Made by a program: the position numbers and the translations under genes. The notes beneath the pieces are model-generated. The model did not search any database, was not told where the DNA came from, and saw nothing but the letters and a program-made list of their open reading frames with translations. From Streptomyces sp. NL15-2K (GTDB lineage Bacteria > Actinomycetota > Actinomycetes > Streptomycetales > Streptomycetaceae), in the NCBI RefSeq assembly GCF_030551255.1, contig NZ_CP130630.1, forward strand, positions 8,989,001-9,053,000: a stretch of 64,000 nt of DNA, given 5' to 3'. The number at the start of each line of letters is the position of its first letter. Position 1 is the first letter of the stretch. This document shows positions 9,109-17,988 of this stretch, one piece after another.

Positions 9109-9555
9109 TCACTCGCCGGAGGCGGGCATGGGGCCCACGCCCGGCCGTGGTGCCGCGCTGAGGTGCTCGCCGATCTTCTTCACCAGCATGTTCATCTGGT
9201 ACGCCACCACGCCGACGTCCGCGTTCGGTCCGGTCAGCACGACGAGGTGGGCGCCGGGCCCGGCGGAGGTCAGGATCAGATAACTCTTGGCCATCTCGAT
9301 GAGCGCCTGGCGCACCGGGCCGCCCCGGAAGTCCATGCTGACGCCCTTGCTGAGGCTCATCAGTCCGGAGGCGGTCGCCGCCAGCCGCTCGGCGTCGTCG
9401 CGCAGGAAGCCCGTGGACTTGCTGACGACCAGTCCGTCCTCGGAGAGCACGACGGCTTGGTTCACGTCGGCGACCCGATCCACGAGTCCGGTGAGCAGCT
9501 GGTCGAGCTGGGTGTGCGTGGCGGGAGTGGCGCGTGTCATGGCGGTGTCCTTCAT
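9109..9555 (-). CDS. cvnB: Conservon Roadblock/LC7 protein (CvnB)
   Basis: A 148-residue Roadblock/LC7 domain protein. Its core (QLLTGLVDRVADVNQAVVLS, then DGLVVSKS) matches bacterial MglB-like folds that act as GTPase-activating or scaffolding partners of the small GTPase. The ATG at 9555 overlaps the cvnA stop as ATGA, supporting this start; a second ATG five codons in (9540) is the alternative. It is the second gene of the cvnABCD operon. Confidence 0.93.
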   Translation of the reverse strand: MKDTAMTRATPATHTQLDQLLTGLVDRVADVNQAVVLSEDGLVVSKSTGFLRDDAERLAATASGLMSLSKGVSMDFRGGPVRQALIEMAKSYLILTSAGPGAHLVVLTGPNADVGVVAYQMNMLVKKIGEHLSAAPRPGVGPMPASGE

Positions 9556-12131
9556 GAGCGGTCGGTGTGGGGAGCCGAGGTGGTGGCGGCCGGGGCCGGG
9601 GTGGGGACGTCCGGTGCGGCCGGTCTGTCTGCGTCGTGTGGCGCGTGCTTGTCGTAGGGCACGTGCTGGTCGTGCGGCGCTTGCTCGTCTTCCGGTGCCT
9701 GTCTGCCGGACGGTGCCTGTTCGTCGTACGGGGCCCTGCCGGACGGTGCCTGTTCGTCGTACGGGGCCTGTCTGCCGGACGGTGTCTGTCTGTCGGACGG
9801 TGCCTGTTCGTCGTACGGCTTCTGCTGGTCGTCCGGCGTCGGCTCGTCGTCGTCCCGTGCCCGGAACGTTCCACGCTGGAAGCCGGCGAGCGAGGAGGCG
9901 GCGCGTTCCGCGGTGAAGTCGTCGCAGTCGTCGGTGTCGTCCTCGGCGGCCGGCGACGACTCATCGAGCAGTTCGACCGCCAGGCTGGTCTGCGGCACCC
10001 GGCGGGGCAGCGGGGCCAGCCCGTCGGAACGGGGGACGAGAGCGGGGGCAGAGGCGGAGACCGGGGCGGGCAGGGGCCGCGACATCCGGGTGGGTTCGGA
10101 GTCCTTCGTGTCCTGCTCCCCCTGCTTGTCCTGCCCGTCCCGCTTGTTCTGCTTGTTCTGCTTGTCCTCCGTGCCCTTCGGGTCCGCCGGGTCGGTGCCG
10201 GGGCCCTCGGGCACCACTATGTCGTGCGGGATCAGCACGATCGCCGTCGTTCCGCCGTACGGCGAGGAGCGCAGGGTGACGGCGATGCCGTGCCGTTTGG
10301 CGAGCCGTGAGATCACGAACATGCCGAGCCGCAGGTCGTCGGCGAGCGCCACCACGTCGAACTTCGGCGACTCGGCCAACTGGGCGTTGAACGAGGCGTA
10401 GTCCTCCTCGGACATGCCGAGACCCCGGTCCTCGACCTCGACGGCCAGACCCTTGGCCACCATCCCCGCCCGCACCCCGACGGGGCTGGACGCGGGGGAG
10501 TACGAGGTGGCGTTGTCGATGAGTTCGGCCAGCAGGTGGATCACGTCGGCCACCGCGGGCGGGGCGAGGCACACCTCCTCGTCGGTGTGCACCTCCACCC
10601 GCTGGTACTCGGCGACCTCGCCGACCGCGCTGCGCAGGATGTCGATCAGCGCGACCGGCTCGGTCCAGCTGCGCCGCGGCTGCTCGCCGCTGATGATGAC
10701 GAGGTTCTCCTCGTAGCGGCGCAACTGGCTCGCCGTGGAGTCCAGTTGGTACAGGCCCTGGAGGACGTTCGGGTCCTGGTGCTCGCGCTCCAGCGCGTCC
10801 AGCTGGCTGAGCTGGAGGTTGACCAGGTTCTGGCTCTGCCGGGCGATGCCCAGGATCACCTTCTGGAAGCCGCGCCGGGTGTCGGCGAGTTCCACGGCGG
10901 TCACCACCGCCGTGCGCTGCGCGGTGTTGAACGCCTGCGCCACCTGCCCGAGTTCGTCGGAGCCGTAGTCCAGTTCGGGCGCCGCCAGGTCCACGTCGAC
11001 CTTCTCGCCCCGGTCCAGCCGGGTCACCACGTCGGGCAACCGCTCCCGGGCCAGACCGAGGGTGGCTTCCCTGAGGCCGCGCAGCCGCCGGGACAGGGAG
11101 CGGGTGATCCGCCAGGACATACCGACGCACAGCAGCAGGGCGACCAGTCCGCCGGCGCTCAGGGAGGCGGCCTTCACCAGCAGCCCGTCGGCCTCGTCGG
11201 CGCTGCGCGTGAGCAGCGCCGACGTCTGCTGCTCGATCAGGGCCGAGTACTGGGCGGAGACCTTGTCCAGCGCGGCGGTCCACTGCCTTCGCGCGTCAGG
11301 CAGGGTGACCCGTCCCGCGGTGCCGACCGACCGGGCCGCGATCACCTGGTCCTCGATGCTCTGCAGGGTCTGCCAGTCCTTGCCCTGCAGGATCCGCTCG
11401 GTCTGCGTCTTCACGCTGCCGCGCAGCGAGGGGACGACCTGGTCCTCGATGACCCAGCGGCGCGTGCTCACCAGCTCGGCGAACTCGGTCCAGGCCTTCT
11501 CGTCGAGCTGCCCGGACGGCCAGGCCAGGGTGAGGTGCGTGTCCTCCTGGGCGACCAGCTCCGCCGCGTGCTCCAGTGCGATCAGCGGACCGGCCTGCGA
11601 GGTGAGGTCGCCGTCGTCGACCTGGGAGAGCTCCTGGAAGGCGTGGATCTGGTCGTCGATGATCGAGGTGTACTGGTCCAGCGCCTGCTCGGCGCTGATG
11701 TCGGTGGGGTCGTCCACTTGACCCCTGTAGTACTCCAGGCTGCTCACCGACGCGACGACCGAGTACAGGCGGTCCGCGATCCGGTCGGGGGCCTTCTGGA
11801 TCGCGTCGGAACGGCTCGCGAGTTTCGCGACCGCCTCGTCCGTCTCCTTGCGCGCCCGGTCCAGGGCGGCCCGGGAGCCGGGCACCGAGGCCAGCCAGGC
11901 CGCCGACAGCCCGCGTTCCCGTTGCAGCGCGAGCGTGGCGTCGGTGCCCATGGCGCCGGTCGACTTGCTCAGCTCCGTCTGCGACCGGAGCCGGAGCCCC
12001 TCCGAGAACATCTGCGTCGTCGTCACACCCCACATGGCGGCGAGGGTGACGCTCGGGACCAGCGCCAGCAGGATGAGGGAGAGACGTATGGAGCCCAGTC
12101 GGCGACGCCGGGCGCGTGTCCGTGGAGACAT
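9552..12131 (-). CDS. cvnA: Conservon sensor kinase-like protein with nitrate-sensing-type domain (CvnA)
   Basis: An 859-residue membrane sensor. In order it has: TM1 at about residues 16-38; a large extracellular helical NIT-type (nitrate/nitrite-sensing-like) domain with QRERGLSAAWLAS; TM2 near 330-350; a HAMP linker; a dimerisation segment; and a HATPase domain with an ELIDNATSYSP N-box and DRGLGMS. A disordered C-terminal tail rich in repeated DEQAPSGRQAP-like units follows. The usual LDHLATRMRR segment of this family reads LDSTASQLRR, so the expected phosphoacceptor position is Ser465. It heads the conservon operon and lies downstream of an orphan binding lipoprotein that may deliver its ligand. 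Confidence 0.93.
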   Translation of the reverse strand: MSPRTRARRRRLGSIRLSLILLALVPSVTLAAMWGVTTTQMFSEGLRLRSQTELSKSTGAMGTDATLALQRERGLSAAWLASVPGSRAALDRARKETDEAVAKLASRSDAIQKAPDRIADRLYSVVASVSSLEYYRGQVDDPTDISAEQALDQYTSIIDDQIHAFQELSQVDDGDLTSQAGPLIALEHAAELVAQEDTHLTLAWPSGQLDEKAWTEFAELVSTRRWVIEDQVVPSLRGSVKTQTERILQGKDWQTLQSIEDQVIAARSVGTAGRVTLPDARRQWTAALDKVSAQYSALIEQQTSALLTRSADEADGLLVKAASLSAGGLVALLLCVGMSWRITRSLSRRLRGLREATLGLARERLPDVVTRLDRGEKVDVDLAAPELDYGSDELGQVAQAFNTAQRTAVVTAVELADTRRGFQKVILGIARQSQNLVNLQLSQLDALEREHQDPNVLQGLYQLDSTASQLRRYEENLVIISGEQPRRSWTEPVALIDILRSAVGEVAEYQRVEVHTDEEVCLAPPAVADVIHLLAELIDNATSYSPASSPVGVRAGMVAKGLAVEVEDRGLGMSEEDYASFNAQLAESPKFDVVALADDLRLGMFVISRLAKRHGIAVTLRSSPYGGTTAIVLIPHDIVVPEGPGTDPADPKGTEDKQNKQNKRDGQDKQGEQDTKDSEPTRMSRPLPAPVSASAPALVPRSDGLAPLPRRVPQTSLAVELLDESSPAAEDDTDDCDDFTAERAASSLAGFQRGTFRARDDDEPTPDDQQKPYDEQAPSDRQTPSGRQAPYDEQAPSGRAPYDEQAPSGRQAPEDEQAPHDQHVPYDKHAPHDADRPAAPDVPTPAPAATTSAPHTDRS
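9703..9830 (-). repeat. Degenerate in-gene repeats encoding the CvnA tail
   Basis: Units of about 33 bp beginning ctgccggacggtgcctg recur at 9703, 9736 and, degenerately, near 9790. All are in frame and encode repeats of the form YDEQAPSGRQAP in the CvnA cytoplasmic tail. The repeat tract extends less clearly towards 9640. Confidence 0.8.
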
Positions 12132-12215
12132 GGTCGTCCTTGGCGGTCAGCGGGGGAGCGGGGAGGGTTTCGAAGGGTATGGGATGGCCGGTGGCGGGGG
12201 CCGCCGGAGCCCCGG

Positions 12216-13229
12216 TCAGCGGGTTCCGGCGGCGGCGAACTGCGCGACCGAGGCGACGTTGGACCGGGTGACGAACGCCGGACCGGTGAGCACGGGAGCC
12301 ACACCGCCGCCGCTGAGGTTGCCGTTGGTCTTGTACAGCCAGAGCGAGTCGACGGCGAGGTAGCCCTGCAGATACGGCTGCTGGTCCACCGCGAACTGCA
12401 CCTGCCCGCTCCGCACGGCCTTGACCATGTCCTTGTTGAGGTCGAAGGTCGCGACGCGGGCCCTGCTGCCCGCATCCCGCACCGATTTGACCGCGTCCAG
12501 CGCGAACTGCGCGCCCAGCGTGACCACTTCGTCGATGGAGGGGTCCTGCCGGAGACTGGCCGTGACGGTGGCGTTCACCGCGTTCTTGTCGGTGCCCTCC
12601 ACGTAGAGCAGGTCGGTCTGGCCGTCGAACGTCTTCTTCACGCCGGCGCAGCGCGCCTCCAGGCCGACGTTGCCCCGCTCGTGGATGACGCACAGCGTGT
12701 GCTTGGCCTTGAGGCCGTCCAGCCTGTCGCCGACGGCCCGGCCCGCGAGGCTCTCGTCCTGGCCGAAGTACTCCAGCAGGCCCTGGGATCGCCAGGCGTC
12801 GATACCGGAGTTGAGGCCGACCACCGGTATGCCGGCCGCTCTGGCCTCGGCGACCGGGCCCCTCATGGCCGCCGGCTTGGCCAGGGTCACCGCGATGCCG
12901 TCCACCTTGCCGCGGACGGCGTCCCGCACCAGGGCCGCCTGCTTGGTCGGGTCGGAGTCGTTTCCGTACGTCAGGTCGATGTCGTCCTTGGCGGCCGCCG
13001 CCCGGGCGCCCTTCTGCACCAGGTCCCAGAAGGCGTCCCCTTCGCCGCCGTGGGTGATCAGGGCGACCTTGATCCGGCCGGTGTCGGCCTTGCCCGCTGC
13101 CTCCGCGTCCGAATCGAGCCGTGCGTCACCGGAGCCGGTGCAGCCGGCGAGGAGCAGACAGGCGGCGACGGCCAGGGCCGCGGCGCGGACGGACAGGGAA
13201 GAGGCCTGAGGTGGGAGGGAAGTGTTCAT
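12216..13229 (-). CDS. Orphan sugar-type ABC substrate-binding lipoprotein (periplasmic binding protein 4 family)
   Basis: A lipoprotein of about 337 residues. The signal peptide ends in lipobox LLAGC. A Peripla_BP_4/LacI-like fold follows, with KVALITHGGEGDAFWD, the DGIAVTLAKP segment, GLNSGIDAW and the EEVV-like DEVVTLGAQFAL region. Such proteins bind monosaccharides or autoinducer-like sugars. No permease or ATPase gene accompanies it. Instead it sits 84 bp upstream of cvnA on the same strand, so it may present a ligand to the CvnA extracellular domain. The ATG at 13229 follows a GAGGTG ribosome site; a GTG four codons upstream overlaps that site. Confidence 0.88.
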   Translation of the reverse strand: MNTSLPPQASSLSVRAAALAVAACLLLAGCTGSGDARLDSDAEAAGKADTGRIKVALITHGGEGDAFWDLVQKGARAAAAKDDIDLTYGNDSDPTKQAALVRDAVRGKVDGIAVTLAKPAAMRGPVAEARAAGIPVVGLNSGIDAWRSQGLLEYFGQDESLAGRAVGDRLDGLKAKHTLCVIHERGNVGLEARCAGVKKTFDGQTDLLYVEGTDKNAVNATVTASLRQDPSIDEVVTLGAQFALDAVKSVRDAGSRARVATFDLNKDMVKAVRSGQVQFAVDQQPYLQGYLAVDSLWLYKTNGNLSGGGVAPVLTGPAFVTRSNVASVAQFAAAGTR

Positions 13230-13529
13230 GAAGTGCGGCACCTCGCTGTGCGGCCGAGCAAGTGGAACGCGAAAGCGCGGCCGAGACGCAGGCTGTGTAC
13301 CCCGACCGGGTGACTTTCACTGGCTCGGAGCCAACCGTGTGTGACCGCCGGTAGTCAAGTGATCTGCCCCTGGTAGCGGGTTCTTGCTGCCGCATCGTGA
13401 TGATCTTTCCACTGGGAATACTTTTCGGACACCGTACGGCTCAGGCCACGGCGGATGCCGTGTGCAGCCGGTGCGTGCCGGATGCCGTACCCAGGCGGGC
13501 CGTTGCCGATGCCGTATCGCGCCGGGCCG
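13230..13529. other. Intergenic gap between methyltransferase and binding-protein genes
   Basis: About 300 bp with no supported gene. On the minus strand it holds the 3' flank of the methyltransferase gene, a 27-bp triple repeat and the presumed promoter of the binding lipoprotein. No clear terminator hairpin was found. Confidence 0.6.
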
Positions 13530-13534
13530 TCAGG
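13454..13534. repeat. Three tandem 27-bp degenerate repeats
   Basis: Units start at 13454, 13481 and 13508, each beginning gatgccgt and sharing a later cgg..cgt core. The last unit contains the methyltransferase stop codon. The period is a multiple of three, and in another minus-strand frame the units encode TAS-containing nonapeptides. Confidence 0.75.
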
Positions 13535-14327
13535 GCTTGCGCGCCACCGCCCCGTACATCGCGATGTCCGCGTCCCGGAGTACCTCGGTGCCCGTGCCGT
13601 CCGGATGCCACTTGTGCACCTGGACGATGCCCGGCTCGACGAGATCCAGTCCCGCGAAGAACTCCTCGGCCTCGTAGAGGGTGCGCAGCCGCATCGGCAT
13701 GCCCCGGGCCGCGTACTCGCGGGCGACCCGGCCGACCTCCTCCGGGGCGAACTCGGCGGTGCCGATGGACATCGCGAGGTAACTGCCCGAGGGGAGCGGG
13801 TCGAGGAGGCGGCGGACGATGCCGACGGCGTCGTCCTCGTCCATCATGAAGTGGACGATCGCGATGACGGTGAGCGCGACCGGCTGCGTCGGATCGAGGG
13901 TCGCCCGCAGTTCGGGAGCGTCCAGGATGCTCGCCGGGTCGCGCATGTCCGCCTCGATGTACGCCGTCCGCCCCTCCGGCGTGCTGTTCAGCAGGTCCTG
14001 GGAGAGTCTGAGGACGAGCGGGTCGTTGTCGACGTACACGACCCGGGCCCCGGGGGACACCGACTGGGCGATCTCGTGGATGTTGGGGGAGGTGGGAATG
14101 CCGGTGCCGATGTCGAGGAACTGGCGTATCCCCGCCTCCTCGGCGAGATGGCGCACCGCGCGGTTCATGAAGTCGCGGTTGGCCCGCATGTGGACGGGCA
14201 GTGCGGGCCACTCGCGGCACATGGCGTCGCCGGCCTCCCGGTCCGCCGGGTAGTGGTCCTTGCCGCCGATGATGTAGTCGTAGATCCGCGCGGAGTGCGC
14301 GCTCCCGGTGTCGATGTCTTGTTCCAT
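13530..14327 (-). CDS. SAM-dependent methyltransferase, SAV2177/DUF574 family
   Basis: A 265-residue protein of the actinobacterial SAV2177 (Methyltransf_19) family. N-terminal HSARIYDYIIGGKDHYPAD is the family hallmark. FLDIGTGIPTSPN is the SAM-binding glycine motif, VVYVDNDPLV is motif II and TVIAIVHFM lies near motif IV. The family is very expanded in Streptomyces and its substrates are largely unknown. The ATG at 14327 has a strong GGGAGG ribosome site; an open frame continues upstream without one. It reads as a single gene, in the same direction as the DUF6114/DUF6230 pair. Confidence 0.92.
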   Translation of the reverse strand: MEQDIDTGSAHSARIYDYIIGGKDHYPADREAGDAMCREWPALPVHMRANRDFMNRAVRHLAEEAGIRQFLDIGTGIPTSPNIHEIAQSVSPGARVVYVDNDPLVLRLSQDLLNSTPEGRTAYIEADMRDPASILDAPELRATLDPTQPVALTVIAIVHFMMDEDDAVGIVRRLLDPLPSGSYLAMSIGTAEFAPEEVGRVAREYAARGMPMRLRTLYEAEEFFAGLDLVEPGIVQVHKWHPDGTGTEVLRDADIAMYGAVARKP

Positions 14328-14356
14328 GCACCTCCCTTCCCATGCTCGGCTCGCGT

Positions 14357-14812
14357 CTAATCGCCTGCGGGCTGGGCGGCCGCCAGTCGGTGAACCCCCT
14401 TCGCCTCCCGAGCCTGCCTCCGCCGCTGCCGCCGGCTCACGCGCGGCTCCTGGTCGGGCAGCCACCCGAAGGCCAGGCAACTGCCCACGGCGCCGAGCAG
14501 GAGACCGACGAAGAAGCCGCCCAGGTTCGAGGTGACCCAGGAACCCAGGGACAGCAGGATGCCGACGATCGAGTAGAACAGCCGCTGGGCGGGATTGAAG
14601 AGGATCAGAAGCCCGAGCAGCAGCATCAGGGTCGGCACGAGGTAGCCGGCCAGACCCTGCATGCCGACGTGCAGGACGACCTTCATCGACGCCTTCAGGG
14701 TGAGCAGGATCTCCGCGCCGCCCAGGGCGAGCAGCAGCCCGCCCCAGAACGGCCGGGCGGCCCGCCAGCGCCGGAAGGCGGACCGCATGCCCTGACGTGC
14801 CTGGTCCGGCAT
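14357..14812 (-). CDS. DUF6114 family membrane protein
   Basis: A 151-residue integral membrane protein with about four hydrophobic helices (ARPFWGGLLLALGGAEILL, VPTLMLLLGLLILF, LFYSIVGILLSLGSW and GGFFVGLLLGAVGS) and a basic C-terminal tail. This matches DUF6114, which in Streptomyces is normally encoded with a DUF6230 protein. The ATG overlaps the upstream DUF6230 stop by one base (TGATG). No enzymatic motif is visible and the function is unknown. Confidence 0.88.
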   Translation of the reverse strand: MPDQARQGMRSAFRRWRAARPFWGGLLLALGGAEILLTLKASMKVVLHVGMQGLAGYLVPTLMLLLGLLILFNPAQRLFYSIVGILLSLGSWVTSNLGGFFVGLLLGAVGSCLAFGWLPDQEPRVSRRQRRRQAREAKGVHRLAAAQPAGD

Positions 14813-15456
14813 CAGCAGGCCTTGTCGCTGAAGCCGAGCTTCAGGCCCGGCAGCTTGAACACCCCTGCCGTGGTCGCGTAGTTGGTCTGCCGCAGATCGC
14901 CGATGTACACGGTGTCGGACTGCTGGCTGAAGACGCCGATGGGGCCCCGGCCCTTCGGACCGGCCTTGTTCAGCTCGCTGGCGTCGTTGCCGATCTCGAT
15001 GTTCGTGAAGGCGGCGTCGCCCGACAGCTCGGTCGAGTCGGTGGTCAGATCGTGCGCCACGACCTTGTCCTTCCCGCCGCCCGCGGTGATCCGCAGGTTG
15101 ATGCCGCCCAGGTCCACGCTCTGGCACAGCTTGGTGAGGGTCGCGTCCTTGATCACGGAGGTGACGACGAGCACCTCGCCGCCGGTGTTCCCCGCGTTGG
15201 GGCTGTCCGGCGCCATGCGGTCGAGGCCGCCGTACTGCTCGAATCCGGTGCCCTTGAGCTCGGTCGCGGTGACCGTGAACGGCATACCGGAGATCGCGAA
15301 CTGCACGCCCAGCGCCCCCTCGGCGGTCAGGACCAGCAGACCCGCGGCGACCGCGGTGGCCGGCACCGCCATGATCGCGGCACGGCGCGCCCGGACCCGC
15401 CCGCGTCTTCGGGGACCGCCGGAGAGGTCGGGCACTTGGGTTGAGGACAAGGACAT
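14812..15456 (-). CDS. DUF6230 family membrane-anchored protein
   Basis: A 214-residue protein. It has a basic N-terminus and one hydrophobic anchor (AIMAVPATAVAAGLLVLTA), followed by an exported Gly/Asn-rich domain ending KLGFSDKAC. It matches the actinobacterial DUF6230 family, sometimes labelled cholesterol esterase without catalytic support; no Ser hydrolase motif is seen here. The ATG at 15456 has GGGAG upstream. It is coupled to the DUF6114 gene, so the two products probably form a membrane unit. Confidence 0.87.
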   Translation of the reverse strand: MSLSSTQVPDLSGGPRRRGRVRARRAAIMAVPATAVAAGLLVLTAEGALGVQFAISGMPFTVTATELKGTGFEQYGGLDRMAPDSPNAGNTGGEVLVVTSVIKDATLTKLCQSVDLGGINLRITAGGGKDKVVAHDLTTDSTELSGDAAFTNIEIGNDASELNKAGPKGRGPIGVFSQQSDTVYIGDLRQTNYATTAGVFKLPGLKLGFSDKAC

Positions 15457-16572
<1,116 letters not shown>

Positions 16573-16590
16573 GGATCCCCCGCCCGGCGG

Positions 16591-17556
16591 TCACCGCCGA
16601 CGCAACCGCAGCGCCAGGGCGGCGCCCCCGGTGAGCACCAGCACCCCGGCGGCGCCGCCCGCCATCATGGGCGCGGACACACCGGAGCCGCGCTCGGCGG
16701 TGGAGGCGACCGGGGTGCTGCCGGAGGTGTCCTGGGCGCCCGCGGCCGTGGACGCCCGGTCTGCCGGCGACTCAGTGGCCTGCGCACGGCCGCGCTCCGC
16801 CGTGGGCGACGGGCTGCCGCTCGCGGGCGCCTTGCCGCTGTCCGCGCCGGCGCCGCCGTCCCCGGTGGCCGGAGTCGGACTCCCGCCACCGGAGCCCGCG
16901 CCGGCCCCCGTGCCGGCCTCCGGGAACACCACGTCCGAGCACGAGTAGTACGTGTCCGGCGTACTGCTGTTCTGCCAGACCGTGTACAGCACATGCCGGC
17001 CCGTCCGGTCCGACGGCAGCGTCGCCCTGATCCGGTACGCCCCGTCCGTCAGCGCCGGGTCCTTCACCTCCGCGAACGGCTGCTCCGGCAGGTCGGCCCA
17101 GGTCAGCGGCTTCGCCGGGTCGTATCCGGGCTTGGTGAGGTAGAGGCGGAACGTGCCGGTGTGCGGGATCGTCGAGACGTACCGCATGCCCAGGGTCGCG
17201 CCCGGGGTCAGCCGGGTCGACGGCCAGTCGGAGCGGGCGAGGTCGAGCCCCTGGTAGGCGGGCAGACCGCCGCTGCACAGCTTCCCGTCGGGGACCGTCT
17301 GCCGGTCCCGGCCGTTCACGTTCGCGATCCGCAGGTTGTCCCAGGCGGTGAAGGGCGCCCCGTTCGCGGCGACGGCCGCCCGGCATGCCGCGGACCCGGT
17401 CGCGTCCCCGTCGGGCGAGCAGGCGAAGACCCGGCTGACGGGATCCGTCGGAGCACCGTGCGCCTGGGCGGGTGCCGCCGCCCACAGGCCCAGCAGCAGA
17501 GGGCTCGCGGCGGCGACCGCCAGGGCGGCGGCGCGGTGTGCGGTCATCCGGGGCAT
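16591..17556 (-). CDS. AA10 lytic polysaccharide monooxygenase with C-terminal membrane anchor
   Basis: A 321-residue copper enzyme family member that oxidatively cleaves chitin or cellulose. Signal peptide cleavage after AQA exposes His33 (HGAPTDPVSR), the N-terminal histidine-brace ligand; His132 in STIPHTGTF is the second ligand. The AA10 core (about 33-215, ending YYSCSDVVF) has paired cysteines. It is followed by a long Gly/Pro/Ser/Thr linker and a C-terminal hydrophobic helix ending RLRRR. Most Streptomyces LPMOs are freely secreted or carry a CBM; this one should stay at the cell surface. The ATG at 17556 has GAGGAG upstream. Whether chitin or cellulose is the substrate cannot be decided from the sequence. 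Confidence 0.9.
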   Translation of the reverse strand: MPRMTAHRAAALAVAAASPLLLGLWAAAPAQAHGAPTDPVSRVFACSPDGDATGSAACRAAVAANGAPFTAWDNLRIANVNGRDRQTVPDGKLCSGGLPAYQGLDLARSDWPSTRLTPGATLGMRYVSTIPHTGTFRLYLTKPGYDPAKPLTWADLPEQPFAEVKDPALTDGAYRIRATLPSDRTGRHVLYTVWQNSSTPDTYYSCSDVVFPEAGTGAGAGSGGGSPTPATGDGGAGADSGKAPASGSPSPTAERGRAQATESPADRASTAAGAQDTSGSTPVASTAERGSGVSAPMMAGGAAGVLVLTGGAALALRLRRR

Positions 17557-17988
17557 CCGGAACGTCTCCTCTGCCGGAACGGGAACGGTCTGCCTTCATC
17601 CAGAACGGTGCGTCCATCCAGAACGGTCTGCGTTCACTCAGAACGGTCTGCACTCATCCAGTACGGGACACCGGCCCAGCGCGTTCACGAGAACCCCGAT
17701 GCCTGCAAAGCGGATCAATCCCGGTCAACTCCTCGACATCGAGGGTGGGTTTCCGGCCGGATCGAGGGTTTCCCCTGTATCCGGATGACCTGCTCTTTGC
17801 CTATCGTTCGACCACTGCTGACCCACAGGTAACCCCGAACGGGTCGCACCGCGCACCAGGCCGGCCGCCGTGCGCCGTTTCGCACCATCGCCACGCGCGC
17901 CTTCGCTTTCACCCCCCGCCGCTTCACCGACGAAGCGAATCGACTGCTGCTCCGCGCTGCCCGGAGCACGGCCACGAAAGGCAAGCCC
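17557..17988. other. 432-bp divergent region between LPMO and subtilase genes
   Basis: Carries four imperfect 20-bp direct repeats at 17583-17660, close to the LPMO start, and the promoter region of the protease. No gene is supported. Confidence 0.6.
17583..17660. repeat. Four imperfect 20-bp direct repeats upstream of the LPMO gene
   Basis: Units begin gaacggt and end in tcca or ctca. They start at 17583, 17603, 17621 and 17641; the second is 18 bp long. They lie 27-104 bp upstream of the LPMO start codon, in promoter or leader position. They do not match the direct repeats known from Streptomyces chitinase promoters. Confidence 0.85.

Noticed and set aside
17583..17660. Chitinase-type direct repeats or DasR sites upstream of the LPMO
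   Set aside because: The repeats share no convincing match with the known TGGTC/AGACC-type chitinase repeats or with dre palindromes.
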